Assembly (NCBI RefSeq): GCF_964033635.1
Contig: NZ_OZ035533.1
Location: 2,480,001 to 2,544,000 of the forward strand
Direction: 5' to 3'
Length of the DNA: 64,000 bases
Source: Chitinophaga sp. MM2321
Lineage (GTDB): Bacteria; Bacteroidota; Bacteroidia; Chitinophagales; Chitinophagaceae
Shown here: in pieces, positions 1 to 9,385 of the stretch
Layout of the letters: each line of letters begins with the position of its first letter
Numbering within the stretch: position 1 is the first letter of the stretch
Translations under genes and position numbers: made by a program
Notes under the pieces: model-generated
Seen by the model: only the letters and a program-made list of their open reading frames with translations
The model's database searches: none
Told to the model about the DNA's origin: nothing

Positions 1-2045
1 CCAGCGGTTATTCCAATACCTATGTATTCCAGCGGCAGGCCGACACTACTGCGAAGAAGAGTACCAGGAGTGTAAATATCAAACAGATCTCGATGGAGCA
101 TATCACCTTTCAGATCGAGAACGAACAGAAACAGAAACGCTTTAACCTTGATGTACAATACCTGGAAGGCAGGCTGAATGCAACAGACACCGGTATGCAC
201 CTGATAGTGCGCTCAGAAATCCTGGCGAAGGATTTTGCTTTTAATATAGCGAAAGGCAGTTACCTGAAAAATAAAATGTTGGGATTGAACCTGTCTTTGT
301 TCTATAATAAAAAAACAAAACAACTCATCATCCCGCAGCAGGAAATTAAGATTGATAAACATCCCGTGCAGATAGGAGGCCAGTTTACTTTTTCGGAGAA
401 ACCGCCGCCATTCTTTTTAAAGATCAACGCAAACCAGGTACTGTTGCAGGATGCAGCCACCTGGCTCTTACCCAATATCGCTACCAAATTAAGTAACATC
501 AATCTCAAAACACCGCTGGATGCTGAAGCCAGTCTGCAAGGGCATATGCAATTCAGGGATACACCGCATGTAGTGGTCACCTGGAAAACGACCAACAATG
601 TGCTGGTAACCACCATGGGCGAATGGACCAACTGTAGTTTCACCGGGAGATATAATAATGAAGTCAGTCCGGGAGAAGGACATACAGATGAGAACTCCGC
701 GGTGAATATTTTTCAGCTTCGTGCAGAACTGGGCGGGGTGCCGCTGAAAGCAGATACCATCCGGGTAATGAACCTGAAACAGCCTTTGCTTCGTGGACAT
801 TTCCAGTCTGAATTTCCGCTGGTCAACCTGAACAATCCTGCGGAAGAAGCACCGATCCAGTTCAAAGCAGGTACGGCTACTGCCGATCTCTATTATACGG
901 GCCCTATCCTGAAAAATGACAACACCCCTTCTTCCATGGATGGTATTGTGCAGGTACAGAAAGGAGATCTTACCTATATGCCGCGTAATTTATCCTTCCA
1001 TGATTGCAGTGCTACGCTGCGTTTCACCGGACAGGATCTGTACCTTGAAAACGTCCGGATTCAATCGGTGAAAAGTGCTTTGCAGATGGATGGTAAGGTG
1101 AAAAATATGCTCAATTTATATTTTACAGCACCGGAGAAGATAGAGCTGGAATGGAATATCAGGAGTCCGTTGGTAGACCTGAATGAGTTTAAAAGTTTCC
1201 TGGCCCCGCGTAAAAAAGGAAAGCATACCGCCAGCAAAAAGAAATCTAATATCAGCCGTGTTTCCCGGCAACTGGAGGTGGTGCTGGATGCCAGCAATGT
1301 AAATATGCAGGTGCAGCTGGATAAAGTGATCTTCCAGCATTTCAGTGCGCAGCAAGTGAAAGCATCCATCGCGCTCACACAAACGGATCTGTTGCTGAAT
1401 AAGCTCTCGCTGCAACATGCAGGCGGCAGCGCACAGGTAACAGGCAGTGTGCATCCGCAGGGGAATAACAATACCTTTAAAATGAATGCTACGATCAGCA
1501 ACGTCCGGATTGCGCAGTTGTTTTATGCCTTTGATAACTTCGGTCTTGCTTCCCTCAAATCTGATAACCTGCGCGGTATTGTTTCTGCTAAAGCCGATAT
1601 CAAAGGCAATGTGCTGGACAATGGCACATTGGCAAAACATTCCTTATTTGGTAATGTGAGCTTCAACCTGAAAGATGGCGCCCTGATCAACTTCGGGCCA
1701 TTGGAAGATATCGGGAACTTTGTATTCCGCCGGCGCAGACTGGATAGTATCACCTTTGAAAACCTCAGTAACACGTTAAATATCCAGGGAAACAAGATCA
1801 GTATCCCACCGATGCGCATTGCTTCAAGTGCCGTTAATATTGACCTCAATGGCGTATACGGATTGACGGGTGGTACAAATATCAACATGACCATTCCTTT
1901 GCGTAATCCTGCAAAAGATTCAGCTGTCACAGATAAAGCGGAGAAACGCCGCCGCAGCAAAAAAGGAATTGTTGTACACCTGCATGCCGTGTCTGGCAGC
2001 GATGGAAAAGTGAAGATCAAGCTAGGGAAAGGAGAAGGAGAATAA
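1..2045 (+). CDS. AsmA-like envelope protein, C-terminal part (5' end outside window)
   Basis: The frame is open from base 3 with no stop up to the TAA at 2043-2045, and protein-like residues precede the first in-window ATG (93). The gene therefore starts upstream and that ATG is internal. About 680 residues are visible. The repeated beta-rich, amphipathic pattern and the conserved tail around GPLEDIGNFVFRRRRLD, followed by a block ending in NIDLNGVYG, match the AsmA-like C-terminal region. Family members are inner-membrane-anchored periplasmic proteins thought to help move or balance lipids toward the outer membrane. The last 40 residues are very basic (KRRRSKK). The start, membrane anchor and length cannot be judged here. 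Transcription probably ends in the perfect 72-bp palindrome 2 bases after the stop. Confidence 0.8.
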   Translation, partial: SGYSNTYVFQRQADTTAKKSTRSVNIKQISMEHITFQIENEQKQKRFNLDVQYLEGRLNATDTGMHLIVRSEILAKDFAFNIAKGSYLKNKMLGLNLSLFYNKKTKQLIIPQQEIKIDKHPVQIGGQFTFSEKPPPFFLKINANQVLLQDAATWLLPNIATKLSNINLKTPLDAEASLQGHMQFRDTPHVVVTWKTTNNVLVTTMGEWTNCSFTGRYNNEVSPGEGHTDENSAVNIFQLRAELGGVPLKADTIRVMNLKQPLLRGHFQSEFPLVNLNNPAEEAPIQFKAGTATADLYYTGPILKNDNTPSSMDGIVQVQKGDLTYMPRNLSFHDCSATLRFTGQDLYLENVRIQSVKSALQMDGKVKNMLNLYFTAPEKIELEWNIRSPLVDLNEFKSFLAPRKKGKHTASKKKSNISRVSRQLEVVLDASNVNMQVQLDKVIFQHFSAQQVKASIALTQTDLLLNKLSLQHAGGSAQVTGSVHPQGNNNTFKMNATISNVRIAQLFYAFDNFGLASLKSDNLRGIVSAKADIKGNVLDNGTLAKHSLFGNVSFNLKDGALINFGPLEDIGNFVFRRRRLDSITFENLSNTLNIQGNKISIPPMRIASSAVNIDLNGVYGLTGGTNINMTIPLRNPAKDSAVTDKAEKRRRSKKGIVVHLHAVSGSDGKVKIKLGKGEGE

Positions 2046-2047
2046 AT

Positions 2048-2119
2048 ATTTACGGATTTTTTGATTTTGATATTTCTGGATTTAAATCCAGAAATATCAA
2101 AATCAAAAAATCCGTAAAT
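2048..2119. repeat. Perfect 72-bp palindrome, class A, bidirectional terminator
   Basis: Left arm 2048-2083 and right arm 2084-2119 are exact reverse complements, 36 bp each with no unpaired centre. The arm begins ATTTACGGATTTTTTGATTT and is built from GATTT-like units. It lies in the 89-bp gap between two genes that end toward each other (AsmA-like and metY), so either transcript would carry the hairpin. The same arm start recurs at 4617 and, diverged, at 43628. Termination is inferred from the position and stem; the palindrome itself is read directly. Confidence 0.85.
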
Positions 2120-2134
2120 GATTTGTGAGGGTTC

Positions 2135-3514
<1,380 letters not shown>

Positions 3515-3663
3515 TTAACAATTATGTTGCTACAATCTTCAGTTACCCAAATTAATAATAAATACATCAACGTGTATGCAGTATTTTAGTACAGGCACGT
3601 GAATTGTGGTGGCAAGTTACGGAGTAATAGACAGATAAAATATTCATCTAAAATTATTATAGC

Positions 3664-4614
3664 ATGAAAGCAGTTGCCGTATCTAAATTTAAAGACATTC
3701 CTGTTGTGATGGATCTTCCCAAACCTTCTCCCAGAGCAGGGATGGTATTGGTGAAGGTAACAGCTGCCGGCATCAATCCATTCGACTGGAAAATGATTGA
3801 CGGCATTATGAATGATGGTAAAATGCCACACCAGTTCCCACTCATCATGGGTGTAGATGGCGCCGGTATCGTGGAAGAAGTAGGAGAAGGCGTAACCCGT
3901 TTTAAAAAAGGGGACAAGATCTACGGTCAATTTATTCATGCACCGGTAGGGGAAGGCGCTTTTGCAGAATACGCCATTGTACCGGAAAAGGCCGGCATTA
4001 CGCATGCACCGGTAAGTATCAGTGCGGTGGAAGCGGCGGCAGTGCCTACAGCGGGCATGACGGCGCAGCAACTACTGGATAAACTGGATCTGCAAAAAGG
4101 AAATATATTGCTGATCAACGGTTCCACCGGTGGCGTAGGTTCCTTTGCTACGCAACTCGCTGACGCCAGAGGCTTACAGGTAATCGCCACCGTCAGTGAT
4201 GAGGAAGGAGCCAAACGAATGCAGCAACTGGGCGCCGCCGTAACGATCAATTATAAACAGGCGCCATTGATACAACAAATGAGAGAACAATTCCCGGAAG
4301 GTATCGACGGGCTGATTGACCTGGTGAGCGATGCCGCCGGGTTCAGTGCCAACCTTAATTTGCTGAAAGCCGGCGGCGCCGCACTCACCACGCTTTTTGT
4401 GGCGGACGACAACGCATTGAAAGCCCTCAATATCAGGGGAGGCAACTTTGAAACCAAAGGCTCTGCTGCATCCCTGGATAAAATTTCGCAGGTCATCGAC
4501 AACGGAACAATTACCATCCCTGTTGAAAATAAAATATCACTGGAAGAAGTACCCGCCGCTATTGCACTTAGCAGGCAGGGGAAAGGGAAGGGGAAAACGG
4601 TGATAATAATTTAG
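3664..4614 (+). CDS. Zinc-independent MDR oxidoreductase, quinone reductase type
   Basis: This is a 316-residue medium-chain dehydrogenase/reductase. The GroES-like N-terminal half includes AAGINPFDWKMIDG and IMGVDGAGIVEEVGEGV. The Rossmann half has the nucleotide-binding loop NGSTGGVGSFATQLADARG. The structural zinc cysteine cluster is absent, as in quinone oxidoreductases, so the likely reaction is NADPH-dependent reduction of a quinone or enone; the substrate cannot be told. The ATG at 3664 directly precedes the conserved N-terminus (MKAVAVSKF). The TAG stop forms the outer end of the long hairpin at 4612-4697. No operon partner is present. Confidence 0.85.
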   Translation: MKAVAVSKFKDIPVVMDLPKPSPRAGMVLVKVTAAGINPFDWKMIDGIMNDGKMPHQFPLIMGVDGAGIVEEVGEGVTRFKKGDKIYGQFIHAPVGEGAFAEYAIVPEKAGITHAPVSISAVEAAAVPTAGMTAQQLLDKLDLQKGNILLINGSTGGVGSFATQLADARGLQVIATVSDEEGAKRMQQLGAAVTINYKQAPLIQQMREQFPEGIDGLIDLVSDAAGFSANLNLLKAGGAALTTLFVADDNALKALNIRGGNFETKGSAASLDKISQVIDNGTITIPVENKISLEEVPAAIALSRQGKGKGKTVIII

Positions 4615-4697
4615 AGATTTACGGATTTTTTGATTTTGAGATTTTGCGATTTGTTTAAGTCGCGAAATCTCAAAATCAAAAAATCCGTAAATCTCTA
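4612..4697. repeat. 86-bp inverted repeat, class A, containing both stop codons
   Basis: The 40-bp arms 4612-4651 and 4658-4697 pair with only two mismatches around a 6-base loop. From 4617 the arm carries the same ATTTACGGATTTTTTGATTT as the palindrome at 2048. The outermost TAG of the left arm is the stop codon of the MDR gene, and its mirror CTA at 4695-4697 is the TAG stop of manA. The hairpin is thus exactly bounded by the two stop codons and would be present in both mRNAs. Confidence 0.85.
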
Positions 4698-5900
4698 AAT
4701 ATTTGGTACGGTGGCTTTAAAAATCTCCACACTATGATCTGTAGTTAACTGATACGTTTCTCCGTATGCAGCCAGCACCGATTGCCCTTTATGCAGGGCG
4801 ATGGTATCAGAACCTTTAATGGTAGCGGAACCGTTCATGACGATCATTATTTCGGCAGCTTTGGCGGTATATTCATATACCTGTCCTGGTTGCAGGGTAA
4901 TTTTACTTACCACGAAATCCGGCGCCGGTGTTGGATATATTTTTTCCATACCGTTGGCAATACTGTCGCCGGCAAGGACGTGCGGATGCACGGCTTCAAA
5001 GCGGGTATGTTTTAGCAGCTCAGGAACGTCTACATGTTTGGGCGTAAGCCCGCCACGCAACACATTGTCTGAATTGGCCATCAGCTCTACATTCTGTCCT
5101 TCGAGATAGGCATGCGGAATACCGGCGTCCTGGAACACGGCCTGTCCGGGATGCACGTGCATGATATTAAAGAAGTAGATAGAGAAGATGCCTCTGTCCA
5201 GTTTATCGTTACTGGAAGGATCGTTCAGTACCGCACGGGCAGCCCAGAAACCCGGTTCGGATTTCAGCAGGTTATTGCCTTTATACGCCCGTATCATACG
5301 GTCTGTAAGCGGTCGCAGAATTATATTTACTAATCCCTGGGGCATTTCCATCACGCTTTTGTATAAGCCGTAGTAGCCTTCTGAATTGAAGATGCTGACC
5401 AGGGATGTAAACTCGGGGATAGATATTAAGACCTCTTTTAATTTTTCTTCCGGGAGAAAACCATGCAGGAGCCAGAATTCGCTTAGCGCGACCATGATCT
5501 CCGGTTTATGATTGTCGTCTTTATAATTACGGTTTGGGGCGCCTAAGGGAATGCCTGCTTCATTTTCCCTGGCAAATCCTTTCTCCGCTTCTTCTTTAGT
5601 AGGATGTACCTGTATAGACAACATATCTTTTACATCCAGTATTTTAAGAAGATAAGGCAGTTCTTTAAACTGTCGCCATACCTGCGGACCAACCATCTCT
5701 GCGGGATCTTCCCCGATCAGTTGATTGAGCGGAACAGGCCCGTTAGCCGTAGCAATGGTGGAAGGAGCACTTACATGCGCGCCCATCCAGTATTCTGCAC
5801 TTGGGATGTCTGATGGTGGAATACCCAGCAGTTTGGGAATATATTGATAACCACCCCACGCATAGTTTTGTACTTTTCCCTCCAGTCTGAATAGTTTCAT
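4695..5900 (-). CDS. manA: Mannose-6-phosphate isomerase, class I
   Basis: The 401-residue type I phosphomannose isomerase interconverts fructose-6-phosphate and mannose-6-phosphate, feeding GDP-mannose and envelope sugars. Visible signatures are IQVHPTKEEAEKGF and DNHKPEIMVAL (zinc site), and AGIPHAYLEGQNVELMANSD, which carries the catalytic-region histidine and the arginine in NVLRGGLTPKHVDVPEL. A cupin-like C-terminal domain follows. The start is the only reasonable ATG and gives the usual MKLFRLEGKVQNYAWGG start. It is a single-gene unit with a TATTTTTG -7 element at 5957-5964. Confidence 0.95.
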   Translation of the reverse strand: MKLFRLEGKVQNYAWGGYQYIPKLLGIPPSDIPSAEYWMGAHVSAPSTIATANGPVPLNQLIGEDPAEMVGPQVWRQFKELPYLLKILDVKDMLSIQVHPTKEEAEKGFARENEAGIPLGAPNRNYKDDNHKPEIMVALSEFWLLHGFLPEEKLKEVLISIPEFTSLVSIFNSEGYYGLYKSVMEMPQGLVNIILRPLTDRMIRAYKGNNLLKSEPGFWAARAVLNDPSSNDKLDRGIFSIYFFNIMHVHPGQAVFQDAGIPHAYLEGQNVELMANSDNVLRGGLTPKHVDVPELLKHTRFEAVHPHVLAGDSIANGMEKIYPTPAPDFVVSKITLQPGQVYEYTAKAAEIMIVMNGSATIKGSDTIALHKGQSVLAAYGETYQLTTDHSVEIFKATVPNI

Positions 5901-5956
5901 ATATAGTTAATGTGTTTATTTACAAAAAGTACTGAATTGATATTAATAGTCGTCAG

Positions 5957-5964
5957 CAAAAATA
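5957..5964 (-). promoter_or_regulatory. Bacteroidota -7 element upstream of manA
   Basis: On the minus strand this reads TATTTTTG, an exact TAnnTTTG match about 57 bases before the manA ATG, giving a leader of roughly 50 bases. No clean -33 TTTG is present, only TTTA-like sequence. Confidence 0.45.
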
Positions 5965-6056
5965 CTGGTAAACCGCTAAACTAGTAAATAACTAAATTCG
6001 CAAATAATAAATTCATAAATAACCTGCAGTTTGATTAACCCACAAATAATGACGGT

Positions 6057-6407
6057 ATGTCCGATCATCTCTCTATTGGCCGCCGCGGCGAAGAAATAGC
6101 ACAGGCGTATGTACGGAAACATTGTACAATATTACATACTAACTGGAAAGCCGGCAGAAAAGAATTAGATATTATCGCCGTACAAAAAGGTGTTGTATAT
6201 TTTATTGAAGTTAAAACACGTAGCAGTGCGCGTTTTGGTTGGCCGGAAACAGCAGTCAATTATAAGAAGCAGGAACATATTCAGCTGGTAGCAGCTGCCT
6301 ACCTGGAACGGTTCGATTTACATCCTCCCGCTATCCGGTTTGATATTATCGCGATCACATTTACCGGAGATGATTATGAACTGATGCACCTGCGGGACGT
6401 TTTCTGA
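6057..6407 (+). CDS. YraN family (UPF0102) nuclease-fold protein
   Basis: The 116-residue protein matches the YraN/UPF0102 family in length and motifs: an N-terminal GRRGEEIAQAYV helix, then WKAGRKELDIIAVQKGVVYFIEVKTR. The last contains the E/D-x-D...E-x-K core of the restriction-endonuclease-like fold (D38, E51 and K53 by position). Despite the nuclease fold, the biological role of the family is not established; in other bacteria it often sits near ribosome or RNase H genes, which is not the case here. The ATG at 6057 gives the conserved start SIGRRGEE within 6 residues. No Shine-Dalgarno is visible. Confidence 0.88.
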   Translation: MSDHLSIGRRGEEIAQAYVRKHCTILHTNWKAGRKELDIIAVQKGVVYFIEVKTRSSARFGWPETAVNYKKQEHIQLVAAAYLERFDLHPPAIRFDIIAITFTGDDYELMHLRDVF

Positions 6408-6478
6408 GGCTTGTAAGCCTTAACTAACGCTTAACAAAATAAACACCTGTAAATTATGTTTAATAAAAACCTTTGTTC

Positions 6479-6486
6479 TATCTTTG
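6479..6486 (+). promoter_or_regulatory. Bacteroidota -7 element before the small secreted protein
   Basis: TATCTTTG matches TAnnTTTG exactly, with TTTA 16 bases upstream as a weak -33 element. The start would lie near 6493, leaving a leader of about 124 bases before the ATG at 6617. That leader contains a five-codon ORF (6495-6512) for which no function can be claimed. Confidence 0.45.
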
Positions 6487-6616
6487 CAATGCACATGAAA
6501 GTTAACCCTTAGTTGTAATTGATCACCAACACTGTGGCTTAATTCAGCCTAATCATCTCCCGGGAAAAACTCCGTACAAAACCTGTAAGGTATTGTTCAT
6601 TCATAAAATTATTATT

Positions 6617-6943
6617 ATGAACTTATGGAGCTTAGTATTATTTATTCATCATTCGGCGGGACTGATCACCGGTACTAATACAACGTTGCATTATAGCATG
6701 CAGCAGGAGGAGGCATACAGTGCGAATATTTTTGTGAAGATAGAAGAGAAAGAGATTACCGGAAATTTGCAGGTAACTATATTAAACAGTCAATACATTC
6801 CTTTGCGCATCATCCCTTTTGCGCCAAACAGCATAGCAGCAGGACAACTGGTATGTTTGGCCGGACTTTCTTCCGGTAAATATATTGTTCGTATAACCAT
6901 GGCCGATAGGGCCGCTGAAGAGCAATTCGTAATACGACAGTAG
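6617..6943 (+). CDS. Small exported protein resembling a lone type IX sorting domain
   Basis: This 108-residue protein starts at the ATG at 6617; the longer frame from 6593 would need a TTG and adds eight residues before the hydrophobic segment. Residues 1-20 (MNLWSLVLFIHHSAGLITG) look like a signal or membrane segment. The rest resembles the C-terminal sorting domain of type IX secretion cargo: a strand NLQVTILNSQYIPLRII, then LVCLAGLSSGKYIVRITM, and a final QFVIRQ. In cargo proteins this domain follows a large functional part, but here it is almost the whole protein. Homology was judged by eye and could be chance similarity to a small beta-sandwich. A stem-loop terminator follows. Confidence 0.55.
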   Translation: MNLWSLVLFIHHSAGLITGTNTTLHYSMQQEEAYSANIFVKIEEKEITGNLQVTILNSQYIPLRIIPFAPNSIAAGQLVCLAGLSSGKYIVRITMADRAAEEQFVIRQ

Positions 6944-6990
6944 TACCTGTCGCGATGCTTTCGGGAGTCAGTTTAAAAATTATTACAAGT

Positions 6991-7020
6991 AAAAGGCGCC
7001 GGGAACTACCGGCGCCTTTT
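6991..7020. terminator. Hairpin terminator between convergent genes
   Basis: AAAAGGCGCCGG (6991-7002), a 6-base loop, and its exact complement (7009-7020), ending in T-runs on both strands. It serves the small exported protein on the plus strand and purB on the minus strand. Confidence 0.8.
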
Positions 7021-7051
7021 TATTTATCTATTTACTTATTTTATTATTTGC

Positions 7052-8395
7052 TTATAATCCCCAGATACCGGTATAGTTGTGTGGGGTGATTGCTTTCAGC
7101 TCTTTCTTCAGGGCGGCGCTTATTTTCAGGCCATCAATGAATTTGTGCATGCTTTTTTGTGTGATCTGTTCGCCGCCACGGGTCAGCTCTTTCAGGGCTT
7201 CATAGGGCTGCGGATAGTTTTCACGACGCAGCACTGTCTGAATCGCTTCCGCTACTACTGCCCAGTTTTTTTCCAGGTCTTCTTTTAACTTCGCTTCATT
7301 CAGGATCAGTTTTTCCAAGCCCTTATGAATAGATTTGGTGGCGAGCAGGGTATGACCAAATGGAACACCGAGGTTGCGCAATACCGTTGAATCGGTGAGG
7401 TCGCGCTGCAGGCGGGATACCGGCAGTTTGGCGCTCAGGTGCTCAAACAGGGCATTTGCGAGGCCGAGATTACCTTCCGCGTTTTCGAAATCGATCGGAT
7501 TCACTTTATGCGGCATGGCTGAGGAGCCTACTTCATTCTTCTTGATCTTTTGCTTGAAATAATCCATGGAGATATAAGTCCATATATCCCGGCAGAAATC
7601 AAGCAGGATATTATTGATCCTTTTCAGGGCGTCAAATTGTGCGGCGATATTATCGTAGTGTTCAATCTGCGTGGTATATTTCATACGTTGCAGCCCCAGC
7701 GTGGTATTCACGAACTTCTCGCCAAATTTTTCCCAGTTGATTTTAGGGAAAGCAACATAATGCGCATTGAAGTTGCCGGTAGCGCCACCAAATTTTGCTG
7801 CAAAAGGAATATCGCCCAGCAGGTTGATCTGACCTTCCAGTCTTTCTACAAAAACCAGGATCTCTTTTCCCAGGATGGTAGGAGAGGCGGGTTGTCCGTG
7901 TGTACGGGCCAGCATCGGGATCTTCATCCATGACAGTCCCATTTTTTTCAGTTCCAGCACCAGGTTGGCCAGGGCGGGCATATACACATGTTCTACGGCG
8001 TCTTTCCAGAACAGGGGCGTAGCGGTATTGTTTACGTCCTGTGAGGTCAGGCCAAAATGCACCCACTCCAGTTTATCTTCCAGGCCCAGGTTCTTCATTT
8101 CATTTTTCAGAAAATATTCTACGGCTTTTACGTCGTGATTGGTGATTTTTTCTGTCTCTTTGATCAGTTGGGCGTGTTCAATAGTGAATTCCTGGTATAT
8201 TTTACGCAGCGCCGGTACCTTGGCTTTGGGCAATGAAAACAGCTTCTGCCCGGACAGCGCGATGAAATATTCCACCTCTACCATCACACGGTAACGGATC
8301 AACGCAAATTCAGAAAAATAATTGGCCAGTTCTTCCAGTTGCTTGCGATAGCGCCCGTCCAGCGGGGAAATGGCAGTTAATGGTTGTAGTTGCAT
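7052..8395 (-). CDS. purB: Adenylosuccinate lyase
   Basis: The 447-residue fumarase/aspartase-superfamily lyase removes fumarate from SAICAR and adenylosuccinate in purine synthesis. The superfamily signature is clear as GSSAMPHKVNPIDFENAEGN, preceded by ARTHGQPASPTILGKE and HFGLTSQDVNN. The N-terminal LTAISPLDGRYRKQLEEL is the usual start of the long (E. coli-like) PurB type. It is transcribed alone, divergent from mqnA with a short intergenic gap. Nothing is unusual in length or residues. Confidence 0.97.
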   Translation of the reverse strand: MQLQPLTAISPLDGRYRKQLEELANYFSEFALIRYRVMVEVEYFIALSGQKLFSLPKAKVPALRKIYQEFTIEHAQLIKETEKITNHDVKAVEYFLKNEMKNLGLEDKLEWVHFGLTSQDVNNTATPLFWKDAVEHVYMPALANLVLELKKMGLSWMKIPMLARTHGQPASPTILGKEILVFVERLEGQINLLGDIPFAAKFGGATGNFNAHYVAFPKINWEKFGEKFVNTTLGLQRMKYTTQIEHYDNIAAQFDALKRINNILLDFCRDIWTYISMDYFKQKIKKNEVGSSAMPHKVNPIDFENAEGNLGLANALFEHLSAKLPVSRLQRDLTDSTVLRNLGVPFGHTLLATKSIHKGLEKLILNEAKLKEDLEKNWAVVAEAIQTVLRRENYPQPYEALKELTRGGEQITQKSMHKFIDGLKISAALKKELKAITPHNYTGIWGL

Positions 8396-8482
8396 AATGT
8401 ATGAATTCCAGTAATTACAATTAACAAGTTTGATGGAAACAAGTCCTTTTTTACCCCTGCCCGAAAGGAAGGGGATTTTCTA

Positions 8483-8517
8483 TTTGGAACTTGTTATCCG
8501 GGATTTAGTTACTTTTG
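8483..8517 (+). promoter_or_regulatory. Promoter for mqnA
   Basis: TTTG (8483-8486), 23 bases, TACTTTTG (8510-8517) fit the Bacteroidota TTTG/TAnnTTTG promoter at the upper spacing limit. It lies inside a longer open frame that begins at 8430, so transcripts starting near 8524 can only use a start codon downstream. Confidence 0.55.
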
Positions 8518-8537
8518 CAGCTTCAAAATTACTGAAA

Positions 8538-9284
8538 TTGGAACGGAAAGTAAAAGTTGCGGCTGTAAGTTATTTGAATACGAAGCCTTTATTGTATGGA
8601 TTCAGGAATCACCCTGTGATGGAGATGATGGAATTATCAATGGATTATCCCGCTAAAATAGCCCAGCAGCTTATAGATGGAGAGGTAGATGTGGCGTTGG
8701 TGCCGGTAGCTATTATCCCCAAATTAAAAGAATATCATATTATCGCAGATTATTGTATCGGCGCTGAAGGTCCTGTGGCCTCCGTATGTTTATACAGCGA
8801 TGTACCGCTGAATGATATTAAACGGATCTACCTGGATTATCAAAGCCGTACTTCTGTTGCCCTGCTCAAGTTGCTGGTACGTGAATACTGGAAACTGGAT
8901 GTGGAACTGGTGCCTACTACCGGCGATTACCAGGATAAAATAAAAGGTACGGATGCCGGCCTGGTTATAGGCGACCGCGCATTAGCCCAGCGTAAAGTAT
9001 CTCCTTTTATATATGATCTCGCAGAAAACTGGATGCGTTTTACCAGTCTGCCTTTTGTTTTTGCTGCATGGATCAGCAATAAATCGCTGCCAGCCGCCTT
9101 TGTAAAGGAATTTAATGAAGCTACCGGTATCGGTACACAGAACATTCCCGCTGTAGTCGCGGAAAACCCATATGATCTGTACGACCTGACCACTTATTAT
9201 ATCCATAACATCAGTTACCCGCTCACACCTGCGAAACGTCAGGGTATGCAAAAGTTCCTGGGTTATCTGCAGGAGGATAAATAA
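8538..9284 (+). CDS. mqnA: Chorismate dehydratase, futalosine menaquinone pathway
   Basis: MqnA converts chorismate to 3-enolpyruvyl-benzoate, the entry step of the futalosine route to menaquinone. The conserved start VAAVSYLNTKPLLYGF and the solute-binding-like fold segments ALVPVAIIP and LVIGDRAL support the family. I place the start at the TTG at 8538, giving MERKVKVAAVSYLNT and 248 residues. The frame is open back to 8430, but those 36 residues are not MqnA-like, and a good promoter (8483-8517) lies inside them. No other menaquinone gene is in the window. An alternative in-frame start just upstream cannot be excluded. Confidence 0.87.
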   Translation: MERKVKVAAVSYLNTKPLLYGFRNHPVMEMMELSMDYPAKIAQQLIDGEVDVALVPVAIIPKLKEYHIIADYCIGAEGPVASVCLYSDVPLNDIKRIYLDYQSRTSVALLKLLVREYWKLDVELVPTTGDYQDKIKGTDAGLVIGDRALAQRKVSPFIYDLAENWMRFTSLPFVFAAWISNKSLPAAFVKEFNEATGIGTQNIPAVVAENPYDLYDLTTYYIHNISYPLTPAKRQGMQKFLGYLQEDK

Positions 9285-9385
9285 GCAGGGGGGAAGACAA
9301 TCCAATTCTCATGCGGCAATTATGCAATGATTAAGTATCTTCATGTTTCACACGTCGATCGAAATCATCAAAATAAAATGCGGTC

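Noticed and set aside
302..643. Long minus-strand frame inside the AsmA-like gene, and many similar frames opposite real genes
   Set aside because: Shadow of the true coding strand: no family match, low-quality composition, and no promoter or start signal of its own.
6495..6512. Five-codon leader ORF before the small exported protein
   Set aside because: Too short to support and not followed by an attenuator-like hairpin.
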